Positions 12,218 to 24,090 of a stretch of 64,000 bases of DNA are shown here, piece by piece. Each line of letters opens with the position of its first letter. Position 1 is the stretch's first letter. Location: positions 26,800,564 to 26,864,563 of the forward strand of contig NC_092571.1 of NCBI RefSeq assembly GCF_037975245.1. Direction: 5' to 3'. The position numbers and the translations under genes were made by a program. The notes under the pieces were generated by a model. It did not search any database, was not told the origin of the DNA, and saw only the letters and a list, made by a program, of their open reading frames with translations. The DNA is from Apostichopus japonicus. Its lineage: Eukaryota > Echinodermata > Holothuroidea > Aspidochirotida > Stichopodidae.

Positions 12218-13365
12218 TGTAGTTATAAGAACAGTTAAAACTACTTTTAAACCTTCCACATTTAGTCTGTTTGTTAGTATACAAATAAGGAATGGTTATG
12301 AGTGCAATAGTGCAATATTTCATGAGTTGAAAGATGGAATGTTTCATACAACTCGGCTGCGCCTCGTTGAATGGAACAAATTACATCTTTCAACGAATGA
12401 AATATTTGCACTATTGCACGAATGGAAACCATTCATTATTTGTTTTATTCAACATATTATATTAAGATGGGTAAAATGCACTCATGCAACAGATTGTTTT
12501 GAACAGACAGGTTTCTCTGCTCTCTTACCATTGAAAAAAGTGCTACCAAAATAGTATAACCCATGGTTCTAATTTATAGAGTGGAATAGAGCGGATTTTG
12601 TATGCAATCAACGAGCAATTGACCAATCAAATAACCAGAATACAATTAGGTGTTGTATAATAAATAATATGGGTAAAGTCCTGACTATGTCGGAGACTTA
12701 TATCTGTAAAATTCAAACAATGCATTAGATGCAGTTAAAATATTCAAAGAAATATTAAGCCAATAGACTGAAATTATCGACCCTAAATGGTCATCCTAAA
12801 AACATGTATTAATATTCAGCATTTTATTTTTTTTTAAAGACATTTCCCTTTCCTTTTTTCCAAACATTTCTTTCCTCCTTCAAATACATTATTTTGCAAT
12901 GCAAATTTGGAGAAAAATTACCTGTCAATTCTGCATCATTCCATAACTCTGTTTGCGGAAAAAGATGGTGGCAGAGCGAGCACTTCTCTTGGAGATGGTT
13001 CACATCTGCCATTGGTGTCTGTTAAGTAAAATGAACACAAATTGAATTCATCCTGTTTGGGTGTCACATACCAATAAAATCATGGTATATATGCAGTTCA
13101 GTGTGTACTGTTACTTGGGCGGGATTGTCCTGAACATAGCATAGTCATGCAGCATTGTATGTGATGCTGGTATATTACTAAAATCACAAAAATGTGTAAA
13201 GGAACATCGAAAATATTGATGGCTATCATTCAGTCATTAATCCTATTATTCAGATGCTAAGTGATCAAGTTTATATATGCGAAGTGGCAATACATCAAAT
13301 ATTTAACATATTTATGTTTCTAACTTTACATGGACTTACATCAGGTTGAGTCAGTATGCATCTTC
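12218..13365. other. spacer, with one weak minus-strand exon candidate
   Basis: The region is AT-rich. On the minus strand, 13012 down to 12922 starts with ATG and reads EKCSLCHHLFPQTELW, with a CxxC pair. It ends at a plausible donor (GACAG/GTAATT). No partner exon was found, so this is only a candidate. Nothing else is identifiable. Confidence 0.3.
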
Positions 13366-13625
13366 AGAACATTTACGGACACTAATGTCAGTCATAGTGT
13401 CCCTGTATATATTGTCGTTTTAACTTTCAACATGCTCTTCTTCTGTAAATTTGAGGCACTATTGTCAGTCTTAGTGTACCTACTTGCAGTGTCTTCATAT
13501 TGTAATATTAACTCCTTCACAGCATTATGTGACACTACTTCAGTCATAGTGTCCTACCATATAATTGTTGTTTTAACATGTTCTTCTTTTGAACAGTTGG
13601 GACAACACTTTCAGTAACAGTGTCC
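13366..13625. repeat. diverged repeat with TCAGTCATAGTGTCC motifs
   Basis: The motif GTCAGTCATAGTGTCC or a relative occurs near 13387, 13465, 13540 and 13610. TTTTAAC and TTCTTCTTTTG words recur between the copies. This is an old tandem repeat with steps of about 75-80 bp. Confidence 0.55.
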
Positions 13626-14316
13626 TTACTTACACTTTCCTCATAGTTTAAGATCAATTCTCTTCTTCGATCAGTACATCAATACCATTCAGACTCTGAG
13701 CAATATACTCCTCCGAAAAATTATCCTATTTGTCTTACCTTCGTAATAGCCCTTTACCTTTACACTTCACTTTTTTTATCCGCATCAGTAATGGTTTTGC
13801 CTTGTCATTTCCTGCTTTCTAACTCTATTTCTAAAATTTCCTTAAACATTTTATTCTCAATTAACTAATAAGGCTTGTTTCCTATTTCACCCTATGGATG
13901 TTATATGTATGATATTGTGTACAGAAATTGCTGTCTTGTAATTTAAATGTTCTTATGTTCAATCTAAGGAAGAGGAAGAAGAAAGGTGGTAATATGAATT
14001 TGAGGAGGTGGTGAGTCAAATGTCTATTGAAGACTTTAGTGCCATACCTACAGTTACTGCTCAATCTCTCTATATATATAGCTAGAGAAAACATGCATAA
14101 CTCACATGCATTGGATAATTTAAATTATGTTTGAGCACTGATAATAATGTTAATGAAGACTTTAGTGCTTTTTAGACTTTAGTTCAACCATGGCTGGACT
14201 CATCTGGACTTAAACTTAATTCAGAGTCCAGGGATCCCCAGTGTTCAATACCGGGTCAAAGTCATACTCAGTCTGGATTCTGGTCTCAAGTACTGCAAAA
14301 TAGTGTTACACGATAA
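13626..14316. other. non-coding, nothing recognised
   Basis: T-rich sequence with short open frames only. No element ends, RNA gene or conserved protein block was seen. Confidence 0.45.
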
Positions 14317-14600
14317 TCAGAACAGCTGTTTCAATTTCATATATATACGTGCCTTTCCGCAGATTGACTTCATTTGCTTTGTACAAAATCCCCCTGCTGG
14401 ATATGATATAGTATCCAGCACTTTGTTGGGAGCATTAGCTTTCAGGTATTCAAAGCCTCCACCATATCTTAGTTTTGGATAGGCCTGTTACACCTTCTCC
14501 CATAATTCATGGGGACTATCATCAGAGTTGAGAAGACCCTTCTTTTCCACCAATCCAGCCTCACCTAAGAAGGTCTTACCCATAGTGGATGGTGTTTTTT
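14317..14600 (-). pseudogene. decayed gene fragment with in-frame stop
   Basis: On the minus strand, a plausible acceptor (TTTCAG, just above 14600) is followed by a frame reading KTPSTMGKTFLGEAGLVEKK, then a premature TAA at 14488-14490. It continues in the same frame as QAYPKLRYGGGFEYLK and SICGKARIYMKLKQLF to a TGA at 14317-14319. The blocks on both sides of the stop look protein-like. From memory they resemble the tail (hydrophobic, YPKL..GGGFE, ..IYI.) of large predicted proteins in fish and invertebrates that often accompany HECT-type ubiquitin-ligase parts. That family link is uncertain and needs a search. The in-frame stop makes it a likely relic, unless it is a true short exon or a sequencing error. 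No other exons are visible nearby. Confidence 0.5.
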
Positions 14601-14603
14601 CTG

Positions 14604-15320
14604 AAATCAAATATAATATTGTTTTTTCTTCTTTATACTTCTTTAAGTATGATCAACTTAAACCAAACGAAAGATAGATATTACAAATGAAACCAGATCA
14701 GCCCATTACATGATCAGTCAAAACCAAATCATACAACAGTAAGTTTGTAGTCATGACACACTGCATAAAATATTGATTTTATATACCTGTACCACACATT
14801 AATCATAAGTTTGCTCCATAACCACTTATGAATACCTGATATTTTGTTTATTTTTGGTTCGATGATATCATTAACCTTTGCATTCATGATGGCTTATGTA
14901 TGTGTGTGTTTGTGATGCCCAGCTTGTAAACATGATATCTTAAGAAGGGAAGGTCAGGTCAATTTCATGTTGGGTGTGTAGAAGTACCACATTGAGTACA
15001 AGGGCGCGCCTTTCATATTTGGTGGATGTCAGAGGTCATTCGGTCACCATGCAGTGGTCAAATTGTAACAAGAGCTCAAGGGCACTGTGGTTCCTTGCGT
15101 ATGGGGGTATATGACAATACACATAATAATTATCAAGCAAGATTGGGCTAAAATAGTCCAAGTTATTGTGGTCCCAATGTACCCATAAAGTAACCAACAC
15201 TATAGCCAACACTTTTGTGATCACAAATTGTGATCGGATTTTTGATCGGAAGGCACCTTTGAGATCTGAATATGGCGTCGAAAATGTAAGAAATATAATG
15301 TCACCTACAAGCGGGTCAAC
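14604..15320. other. non-coding, nothing recognised
   Basis: Ordinary spacer. A GAAGGTCAGGTCAATTTCAT segment at about 14948 reads like part of a dispersed repeat, but there is no second copy in the window. Confidence 0.4.
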
Positions 15321-16137
15321 AGATATGATATAACATTGGTGACCTCAAATCACATGACCGTTAAGTTTGAAAATGTTCCACCTCCCATTCACAACTTGTC
15401 CCAAAATATCAACCATGTCACACCTTGGCATTTGGAGTTAATTGCATTATATGTCTAAAAATTAACTTTGAACTTGTATAAATAACTTCACATACAAAGG
15501 TCACCCGGGGGTCAACCAATTGACATTTTTAATCGGTGAGACCTAACTAGAGCAACAAAACTGTAAAAATCCAAACATTTTTTCTTTGCCCATTTTCTCC
15601 CCCCAAAATACTAGTTTTGTTAACATTAATTGACCTTTGGTGACCTTCACATGACCGTTAAGTTTGAAAATATACCCCTATACCATTTGCAACTTGTCCG
15701 AAAAATATCAACCGAGTCACACTTGGCACTGGGAGTTATTGCATTAAAATTTCTGAAAATTAACTTAAACCTCGTATCACTTCGCACAAGAAGGTCACAC
15801 AGGGGTGAACCAATTGACATTTTTGATCAGTGAGATGTGAATATAGCATCAAAACTATAAAATTTCAAACATTTTTTCTTTGCCCATTTTCTCCCCCCAA
15901 AATACTAGGTTTTTAACATTAATTGACCTTTGGTGACCTTGGATCACATGACCGAGTTTGAAAATATACCCCTATACCATTTGCAACTTGTCCAAAAATA
16001 TCAACCGTGTCACAGACAATTCGTTCTCAAGTTATCACAAAAATACTAGTTTTTTATCATTAATTGACCTTTGGTGACCTTGGATCACTTGAATGTTAAG
16101 TTTCAAATGTTCCCCTAACCAGTTCACAACTTGTTCG
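15321..16137. repeat. about 293-bp tandem repeat, three copies plus a partial
   Basis: TTGACCTTTGGTGACCTT occurs at about 15630, 15923 and 16064, with an older relative at about 15336. Units share CACATGACCGTTAAGTTTGA, CATTTGCAACTTGTCC and TTTGCCCATTTTCTCCCCCC. The first two steps are about 293-301 bp. The last is about 141 bp because of an internal deletion. Confidence 0.8.
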
Positions 16138-16421
16138 TGTCGCTACAAAATGCAGACAGTAATGAAACGTGATACCGTGTTCTCCTTACCTGGACCTGAG
16201 ATGTCCATCGCTGTATCGTTTATACACTGTGCTGTGGGTATTGACCGCAGCTGCATGTACAATACTGACTGTACACTAGTGTCTAATTACTGTCTAAAAA
16301 GCTGTGTGTGTATTTTCTGGGATCTAAGGTGGTGTCTAACACTTCTGTTACACCTCATTCAAAACTAGGTCAGATTACCAGCATTAGAGGCTTTTTTTGC
16401 GCGAGTCTTCACACCCTTTAA
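16138..16421 (+). repeat. dispersed repeat, copy 1 (second copy at 51212)
   Basis: The stretch begins TGTCGCTACAAAATGCAGAC and ends GAGTCTTCACACCCTTTAAC. It is about 90% alike over 280 bp to 51212-51494, in the same orientation. Both copies have a frame reading PGPEMSIAVSF or AGPEMSIAVSF, but stops and indels break it differently. The family is unknown. It may be the 3' part of a dispersed element. Confidence 0.8.
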
Positions 16422-16650
16422 CTGTGAGCCTAAATAGAGGAAAACTTTGGCAAATATTACAACAACAAAAAAACTTTAAAGTGCTGCATGGTGTCTTGCA
16501 TATAGCAACTTGAAAACTTGATCCCCGTTTTGAGTCAAAACCATACATGCATGCATGACCAACTTATATTTTCATTTGTGAATTTTCTGACTACCTCTTC
16601 AACACTGGGTAACCTCAGATGACGTAATATGCTATCCATGTTAAACTGAA

Positions 16651-16680
16651 AAATATATACCCTTTAAAGGGTATATATTT
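16651..16680. other. 30-bp perfect palindrome
   Basis: The half-site AAATATATACCCTTT is followed directly by its exact reverse complement with no spacer. It lies in spacer between the dispersed repeat and the plus-strand LINE. It could form a cruciform or be a dimeric binding site, but nothing around it decides this. Confidence 0.9.
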
Positions 16681-16917
16681 GGACTCTTATAAATTATACC
16701 TTCAAATGGATGGATCTAACCAGCTACCCCCAGGTGGCTATACCAAGCCTAATCTGTGTGCTGATTGCACACGATGGAATAATAACAATAGACCAAGTGT
16801 CTGCATTATAATTACTACTGTAAATGTCTTGCATTTCATATGCCAAATTACAATTACAACCTAACTAGCCTAAGTAAATTAGTAAGTAAAGCTATGCCTA
16901 GTTTCTTACCAAGTTTA

Positions 16918-18348
16918 TAGTTTCTTACCAAGTTTAATATCCTGTGCAATGATCAATATGGCTTCCGCCCAAAGCATTCTACAGAACTTGCAAATGCTAT
17001 TGAAAAAATATGTACTAGTCTTGATAATACCAAAATATGTATTGGAGTGTTCCTTGATCTCTCCAAGGCATTTGATACTATTGACCATACCATTTTGCTA
17101 AGTAAATTATCTGTGTATGGTGTAAGGGGAACAACCCTTGACTGGTTGAGCAGCTATTTATCCAATAGACATCAGTATACTTCATATAAAAACTCTAAAT
17201 CCGAACACGCTGTAACCCGTTGTGGTGTTCCACAGGGCTCAATATTAGGACCACTGTTGTTCATAATATATGTCAATGACATTTGCCAGGTGTCAAAAAT
17301 TGCCAAGACTATTTTGTTTGCTGATGATACCAATATTTTCTTCGAGTTCGAAAATGTACATATAGAATACATGATACTGTCTCTACTGAATTAACTAAAT
17401 TTACTAACTGGTTTGCTGCTAATAAGTTATCACTTAATGCAGACAAAACTAACTATATAGTATTTAATGGAAGAAGAACGCTTAACTGGAATAATGACAT
17501 AATAATGGACGGTAAAGTAATTAAAGAAGTATCAACTACTAAATTTCTAGGGGTTAATATTGATAGTAAACTTTCATGGAGTGACCATATTACAAAAGTT
17601 TGCACCAGCGTTGCAAGAGGTGCAGGAATATTAGCAAAGCTAAAACATTTCCTCCCCCAGAATATACTCAGAATGCTTTACAAACTTTAATAGCACCACA
17701 TCTGTATTACTGCTTGATTATCTGGTCTGGTACAAGTGTTTCTCATTTAAGTCACCTTAAAATACTTCAAAAGAGTGCAATACGTCATATATCTCACGCA
17801 GCACCGCGTGAACATACAAGCCCCCTCTTTAAGAAACTCAATTTATTGAAATTAGATGACATTATAAAAGTTAATATTGCAACATTTACATACAAGGCTT
17901 GGAATGGATCATTACCAATCAATTTTCGAAATTTTATAAATAGCAACACAGATTTCCATAATCATAATACCAGAACGGCTAGCAACGCACATTATAAATC
18001 ATATAAAACACGCACTGGTATGTTAAGCCTCAGAAACCGTGCAACAAAAGTTTGGAATTCACTGTCAATAACTTTAAAAACTAATAAAACAAGCTCAACA
18101 TTTAGTAAATGTCTTACTAAAGAAATTATCATGTCTTATTAATTATGATTTAGCTGCATAGTCGCATAGCAGCATATTCACATATTGAAGCGTATACGTA
18201 TTGTTATTAACATTATTTTCACTATTTTCTATCTTTTCTTCATGGGAGTCTTCTGTTTTGTTAAGCCAGCATAGGCTTTTCAGAAGACTTCCATTCACAT
18301 TGTAATATTTACGTGAAAAAACAAATAAATGAATGAAAGAATGAATGC
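16918..18348 (+). mobile_element. 5'-truncated LINE with reverse-transcriptase core, frameshifted
   Basis: The sequence starts inside the reverse transcriptase: QYGFRPKHST, then FLDLSKAFDTIDH, then GVPQGSILGPLLF, then LFADDT. The FADD catalytic box is at 17317-17328. It continues to the C-terminal blocks AIRHISHAAPREHTSPLF and KVWNSLS, ending at a stop near 18140. The order fingers, palm (LSKAFD, PQGS, FADD) and thumb/C-terminal extension is that of non-LTR retrotransposons. Two frameshifts, near 17360 and 17690, split it into three frames, so it is inactive. The 3' tail ends in AATGA-type simple repeats like the minus-strand copy at 7813. The first half of the RT and any endonuclease are missing, as expected for 5' truncation during target-primed insertion. 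Confidence 0.93.
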
Positions 18349-19448
18349 CTGCATGTTAGTGTTAGCCTGTGGTAGGTATAGTATAACTATAAGCTAACAG
18401 ATATCAGTTATGATGGCATACAATAACTTTGCCATGTTAAAGGTCTTTTTCTTCCAACAAAATCATTTAATCAAGCAAGTCTTTCTTGTTGATTATTTTA
18501 CACAGGGCTAGAATCCATATGCATTATTGAAAATTTAAAGAGAACAAACCGGAGTAGCCTATACTGGCTATAGTATTAGTAGTATGGATGAATTGGGCTA
18601 CAATTCTTACAATAATGCCTAACTTTATTGATCCTTTTGGTCTTAGACCATTTCAATTCATGACATTGAGAAACAACGTATATATGCGGGCACAGTATAC
18701 TGTAAATTTGTTTCACACGGCTAGCCTAGGTCCTAACTTACGCTAAAACTAACATACTGGTCTGAGCTAGTCTTTGAAAGCTAATAGCTCACCCTAGGCC
18801 TCAATAAGGTTAGCCTATTTGCGTTTTGACAGATGACAGTGCCGTGGGATCTAGCCTCATGCCTATATTTTCTCGGTTTATTAAACATGAAAGACCTTAG
18901 AAGATACCCTACATGATATTAGAACATACAGGGCACAATGTTACGTTTCTATAAATGTACTTTGCGAACTTTACCCCTATGAGATAGACATCTTAGTTAC
19001 GCAAGAGCGTTTCTCGCGTTTTCTCATTGGGTAACAGTATTTCGTTGTGGCATACTCCTATTAGAGTCTATATCCACCGCTTGATTGTTCTCCTTCAAGA
19101 AAAGTGCCAAAAAACAGAAGGAGAACATCTTTCTTGACCTGTTATCAATCATAATGTAGTTTTTTGTGGCTTGCATGTTGAAGAGCACGAATGGAAGTAC
19201 ATGTTGTGATATAATTGGGTCATTTGAGGCAATTTTAGACCCCTTTAAGCCTCCAAGGAGCAGCGTAGGAAAATTATTTACTACGGAGTGAAGAGGTTTG
19301 TTTACAAGTGACGAAAACTTCCGGCTGGGATAGCAAAAATGTACATGGTCATGATACAGTACATTGATGGTGCCATGAAAGGCCAACTTGTCAGCTATCT
19401 GGTGATGGGTATCGTTTAGCTAGTGAAAACTTCTCTCGAACTTCTATT
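18349..19448. other. non-coding left flank of the 164-bp satellite
   Basis: No gene is recognised. A 120-residue minus-strand frame (19024-19386) has no recognisable domain. The satellite starts abruptly at about 19449 with AGTTGTAAAAGATCGGCA. No degraded transition units precede it. Confidence 0.45.
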
Positions 19449-19450
19449 AG

Positions 19451-19545
19451 TTGTAAAAGATCGGCAAAAGACGTCATCACCGGGGCTCGAACCACCGATT
19501 GCAAAAGAGAGTCTCGCTCTACAGCTATTACAGTGCGCCAAGCCG
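19451..19545 (-). promoter_or_regulatory. representative tRNA-like segment with Pol III box A and box B (first unit)
   Basis: In the first unit box A (TGGCGCACTG) is at 19540-19531 and box B (GGTTCGAGCCC) at 19493-19483, minus strand. Their starts are 47 bases apart, a normal spacing for internal Pol III promoters. T4 runs lie at 19469-19466 and 19458-19455, past box B. A further T4 at 19506-19503 sits between the boxes and could stop transcription early. The T-arm stem pairs only partly, so this is tRNA-derived rather than a working tRNA. The same layout recurs every 164 bp through the array. Confidence 0.7.
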
Positions 19546-22500
19546 TCCGGCCACTGTATCGGCTGAGATATTAGCCGATTATTTAATAGTTAAGGCTGCT
19601 AATGCAATCCAGAGTTGTAAAAGATCGGCAAAAGACGTCATCACCGGGGCTCGAACCACCGATTGCAAAAGAGAGTCTCGCTCTATAGCTATTACAGTGC
19701 GCCAAGCCGTCCGGCCACTGTATCGGCTGAGATATTAGCCGATTATTTAATAGTTAAGGCTGCTAATGCAAGCCAGAGTTGTAAAAAATCGGCAAAAGAC
19801 GTCATCACCGGGGCTCGAACCACCGATTGCAAAAGAGAGTCCCGCTCTACAGCTATTACAGTGCGCCAAGCCGTCCGGCCACTGTATCGGCTGAGATATT
19901 AGCCGATTATTTAATAGTTAAGGCTGCTAATGCAAGCCAGAGTTGTAAAAGATCGGCAAAAGACGTCATCACCGGGGCTCGAACCACCGATTGCAAAAGA
20001 GAGTCTCGCTCTACAGCTATTACAGTGCGCCAAGCCGTCCGGCCACTGTATCGGCTGAGATATTAGCCGATTATTTAATAGTTAAGGCTGCTAATGCAAG
20101 CCAGAGTTGTAAAAGATCGGCAAAAGACGTCATCACCGGGGCTCGAACCACCGATTGCAAAAGAGAGTCCCGCTCTACAGCTATTACAGTGCGCCAAGCC
20201 GTCCGGCCAATGTATCGGCTGAGATATTAGCCGATTATTTATTAGTTAAGGCTGCTAATGCAAGCCAGAGTTGTAAAAGATCGGCAAAAGACGTCATCAC
20301 CGGGGCTCGAACCACCGATTGCAAAAGAGAGTCTCGCTCTACAGCTATTACAGTGCGCCAAGCCGTCCGGCCACTGTATCGGCTGAGATATTAGCCGATT
20401 ATTTAATAGTTAAGGCTGCTAATGCAAGCAAGAGTTGTAAAAGATCGGCAAAAGACGTCATCACCGGGGCTCGAACCACCGATTGCAAAAGAGAGTCTCG
20501 CTCTACAGCTATTACAGTGCGGAATGCCGTCCGGCCACTGTATCGGCTGAGATATTAGCCGATTACTTAATAGTTAAGGCTGCTAATGCAAGCCAGAGTT
20601 GTAAAAGATCGGCAAAAGACGTCATCACCGGGGCTCGAACCACCGATTGCAAAAGAGAGTCTCGCTCTACAGCTATTACAGTGCGGAATGCCGTCCGGCC
20701 ACTGTATCGGCTGAGATATTAGCCGATTATTTAATAGTTAAGGCTGCTAATGCAAGCCAGAGTTGTAAAAGATCGGCAAAAGACGTCATCACCGGGGCTC
20801 GAACCACCGATTGCAAAAGAGAGTCTCGCTCTACAGCTATTACAGTGCGCCAAGCCGTCCGGCCACTGTATCGGCTGAGATATTAGCCGATTATTTAATA
20901 GTTAAGGCTGCTAATGCAATCCAGAGTTGTAAAAGATCGGCAAAAGACGTCATCACCGGGGCTCGAACCACCGATTGCAAAAGAGAGTCTCGCTCTACAG
21001 CTATTACAGTGCGGAATGCCGTCCGGCCACTGTATCGGCTGAGATATTAGCCGATTATTTAATAGTTAAGGCTGCTAATGCAAGCCAGAGTTGTAAAAGA
21101 TCGGCAAAAGACGTCATCACCGGGGCTCGAACCACCGATTGCAAAAGAGAGTCTCGCTCTACAGCTATTACAGTGCGGAATGCCGTCCGGCCACTGTATC
21201 GGCTGAGGTATTAGCCGATTATTTAATAGTTAAGGCTGCTAATGCAAGCCAGAGTTGTAAAAGATCGGCAAAAGACGTCATCACCGGGGCTCGAACCACC
21301 GATTGCAAAAGAGAGTCTCGCTCTACAGCTATTACAGTGCGCCAAGCCGTCCGGCCACTGTATCGGCTGAGATATTAGCCGATTATTTAATAGTTAAGGC
21401 TGCTAATGCAAGCCAGAGTTGTAAAAGATCGGCAAAAGACGTCATCACCGGGGCTCGAACCACCGATTGCAAAAGAGAGTCCCGCTCTACAGCTATTACA
21501 GTGCGCCAAGCCGTCCGGCCAATGTATCGGCTGAGATATTAGCCGATTATTTATTAGTTAAGGCTGCTAATGCAAGCCAGAGTTGTAAAAAATCGGCAAA
21601 AGACGTCATCACCGGGGCTCGAACCACCGATTGCAAAAGAGAGTCTCGCTCTATAGCTATTACAGTGCGCCAAGCCGTCCGGCCACTGTATCGGCTGAGA
21701 TATTAGCCGATTATTTAATAGTTAAGGCTGCTAATGCAAGCCAGAGTTGTAAAAAATCGGCAAAAGACGTCATCACCGGGGCTCGAACCACCGATTGCAA
21801 AAGAGAGTCCCGCTCTACAGCTATTACAGTGCGCCAAGCCGTCCGGCCACTGTATCGGCTGAGATATTAGCCGATTATTTAATAGTTAAGGCTGCTAATG
21901 CAAGCCAGAGTTGTAAAAGATCGGCAAAAGACGTCATCACCGGGGCTCGAACCACCGATTGCAAAAGAGAGTCTCGCTCTACAGCTATTACAGTGCGCCA
22001 AGCCGTCCGGCCACTGTATCGGCTGAGATATTAGCCGATTATTTAATAGTTAAGGCTGCTAATGCAAGCCAGAGTTGTAAAAGATCGGCAAAAGACGTCA
22101 TCACCGGGGCTCGAACCACCGATTGCAAAAGAGAGTCTCGCTCTACAGCTATTACAGTGCGCCAAGCCGTCCGGCCAATGTATCGGCTGAGATATTAGCC
22201 GATTATTTATTAGTTAAGGCTGCTAACGCAAGCCAGAGTTGTAAAAGATCGGCAAAAGACGTCATCACCGGGGCTCGAACCACCGATTGCAAAAGAGAGT
22301 CTCGCTCTACAGCTATTACAGTGCGCCAAGCCGTCCGGCCACTGTATCGGCTGAGATATTAGCCGATTATTTAATAGTTAAGGCTGCTAATGCAAGCAAG
22401 AGTTGTAAAAGATCGGCAAAAGACGTCATCACCGGGGCTCGAACCACCGATTGCAAAAGAGAGTCTCGCTCTACAGCTATTACAGTGCGCCAAGCCGTCC

Positions 22501-24090
22501 GGCCACTGTATCGGCTGAGATATGAGCCGATTACTTAATAGTTAAGGCTGCTAATGCAAGCCAGAGTTGTAAAAGATCGGCAAAAGACGTCATCACCGGG
22601 GCTCGAACCACCGATTGCAAAAGAGAGTCTCGCTCTACAGCTATTACAGTGCGCCATGCCGTCCGGCCACTGTATCGGCTGAGATATTAGCCGATTATTT
22701 AATAGTTAAGGCTGCTAATGCAAGCCAGAGTTGTAAAAGATCGGCAAAAGACGTCATCACCGGGGCTCGAACCACCGATTGCAAAAGAGAGTCCCGCTCT
22801 ACAGCTATTACAGTGCGCCATGCCGTCCGGCCACTGTATCGGCTGAGATATTAGCCGATTATTTAATAGTTAAGGCTGCTAATGCAAGCCAGAGTTGTAA
22901 AAGATCGGCAAAAGACGTCATCACCGGGGCTCGAACCACCGATTGCAAAAGAGAGTCTCGCTCTACAGCTATTACAGTGCGGAATGCCGTCCGGCCACTG
23001 TATCGGCTGAGGTATTAGCCGATTATTTAATAGTTAAGGCTGCTAATGCAAGCCAGAGTTGTAAAAGATCGGCAAAAGACGTCATCACCGGGGCTCGAAC
23101 CACCGATTGCAAAAGAGAGTCTCGCTCTACAGCTATTACAGTGCGCCAAGCCGTCCGGCCACTGTATCGGCTGAGATATTAGCCGATTATTTAATAGTTA
23201 AGGCTGCTAATGCAAGCCAGAGTTGTAAAAGATCGGCAAAAGACGTCATCACCGGGGCTCGAACCACCGATTGCAAAAGAGAGTCTCGCTCTACAGCTAT
23301 TACAGTGCGCCAAGCCGTCCGGCCACTGTATCGGCTGAGATATTAGCCGATTATTTAATAGTTAAGGCTGCTAATGCAAGCCAGAGTTGTAAAAGATCGG
23401 CAAAAGACGTCATCACCGGGGCTCGAACCACCGATTGCAAAAGAGAGTCTCGCTCTACAGCTATTACAGTGCGCCAAGCCGTCCGGCCACTGTATCGGCT
23501 GAGATATTAGCCGATTATTTAATAGTTAAGGCTGCTAATGCAAGCCAGAGTTGTAAAAGATCGGCAAAAGACGTCATCACCGGGGCTCGAACCACCGATT
23601 GCAAAAGAGAGTCTCGCTCTACAGCTATTACAGTGCGCCATGCCGTCCGGCCACTGTATCGGCTGAGATATTAGCCGATTATTTAATAGTTAAGGCTGCT
23701 AATGCTAGCCAGAGTTGTAAAAGATCGGCAAAAGACGTCATCACCGGGGCTCGAACCACCGATTGCAAAAGAGAGTCTCGCTCTACAGCTATTACAGTGC
23801 GCCATGCCGTCCGGCCACTGTATCGGCTGAGATATTAGCCGATTATTTAATAGTTAAGGCTGCTAATGCAAGCCAGAGTTGTAAAAGATCGGCAAAAGAC
23901 GTCATCACCGGGGCTCGAACCACCGATTGCAAAAGAGAGTCTCGCTCTACAGCTATTACAGTGCGCCAAGCCGTCCGGCCACTGTATCGGCTGAGATATT
24001 AGCCGATTATTTAATAGTTAAGGCTGCTAATGCAAGCCAGAGTTGTAAAAGATCGGCAAAAGACGTCATCACCGGGGCTCGAACCACCGA

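Noticed and set aside
19024-19386. 120-residue minus-strand frame beside the satellite
   Set aside because: No recognisable domain, repeat or splice context. It may be chance.
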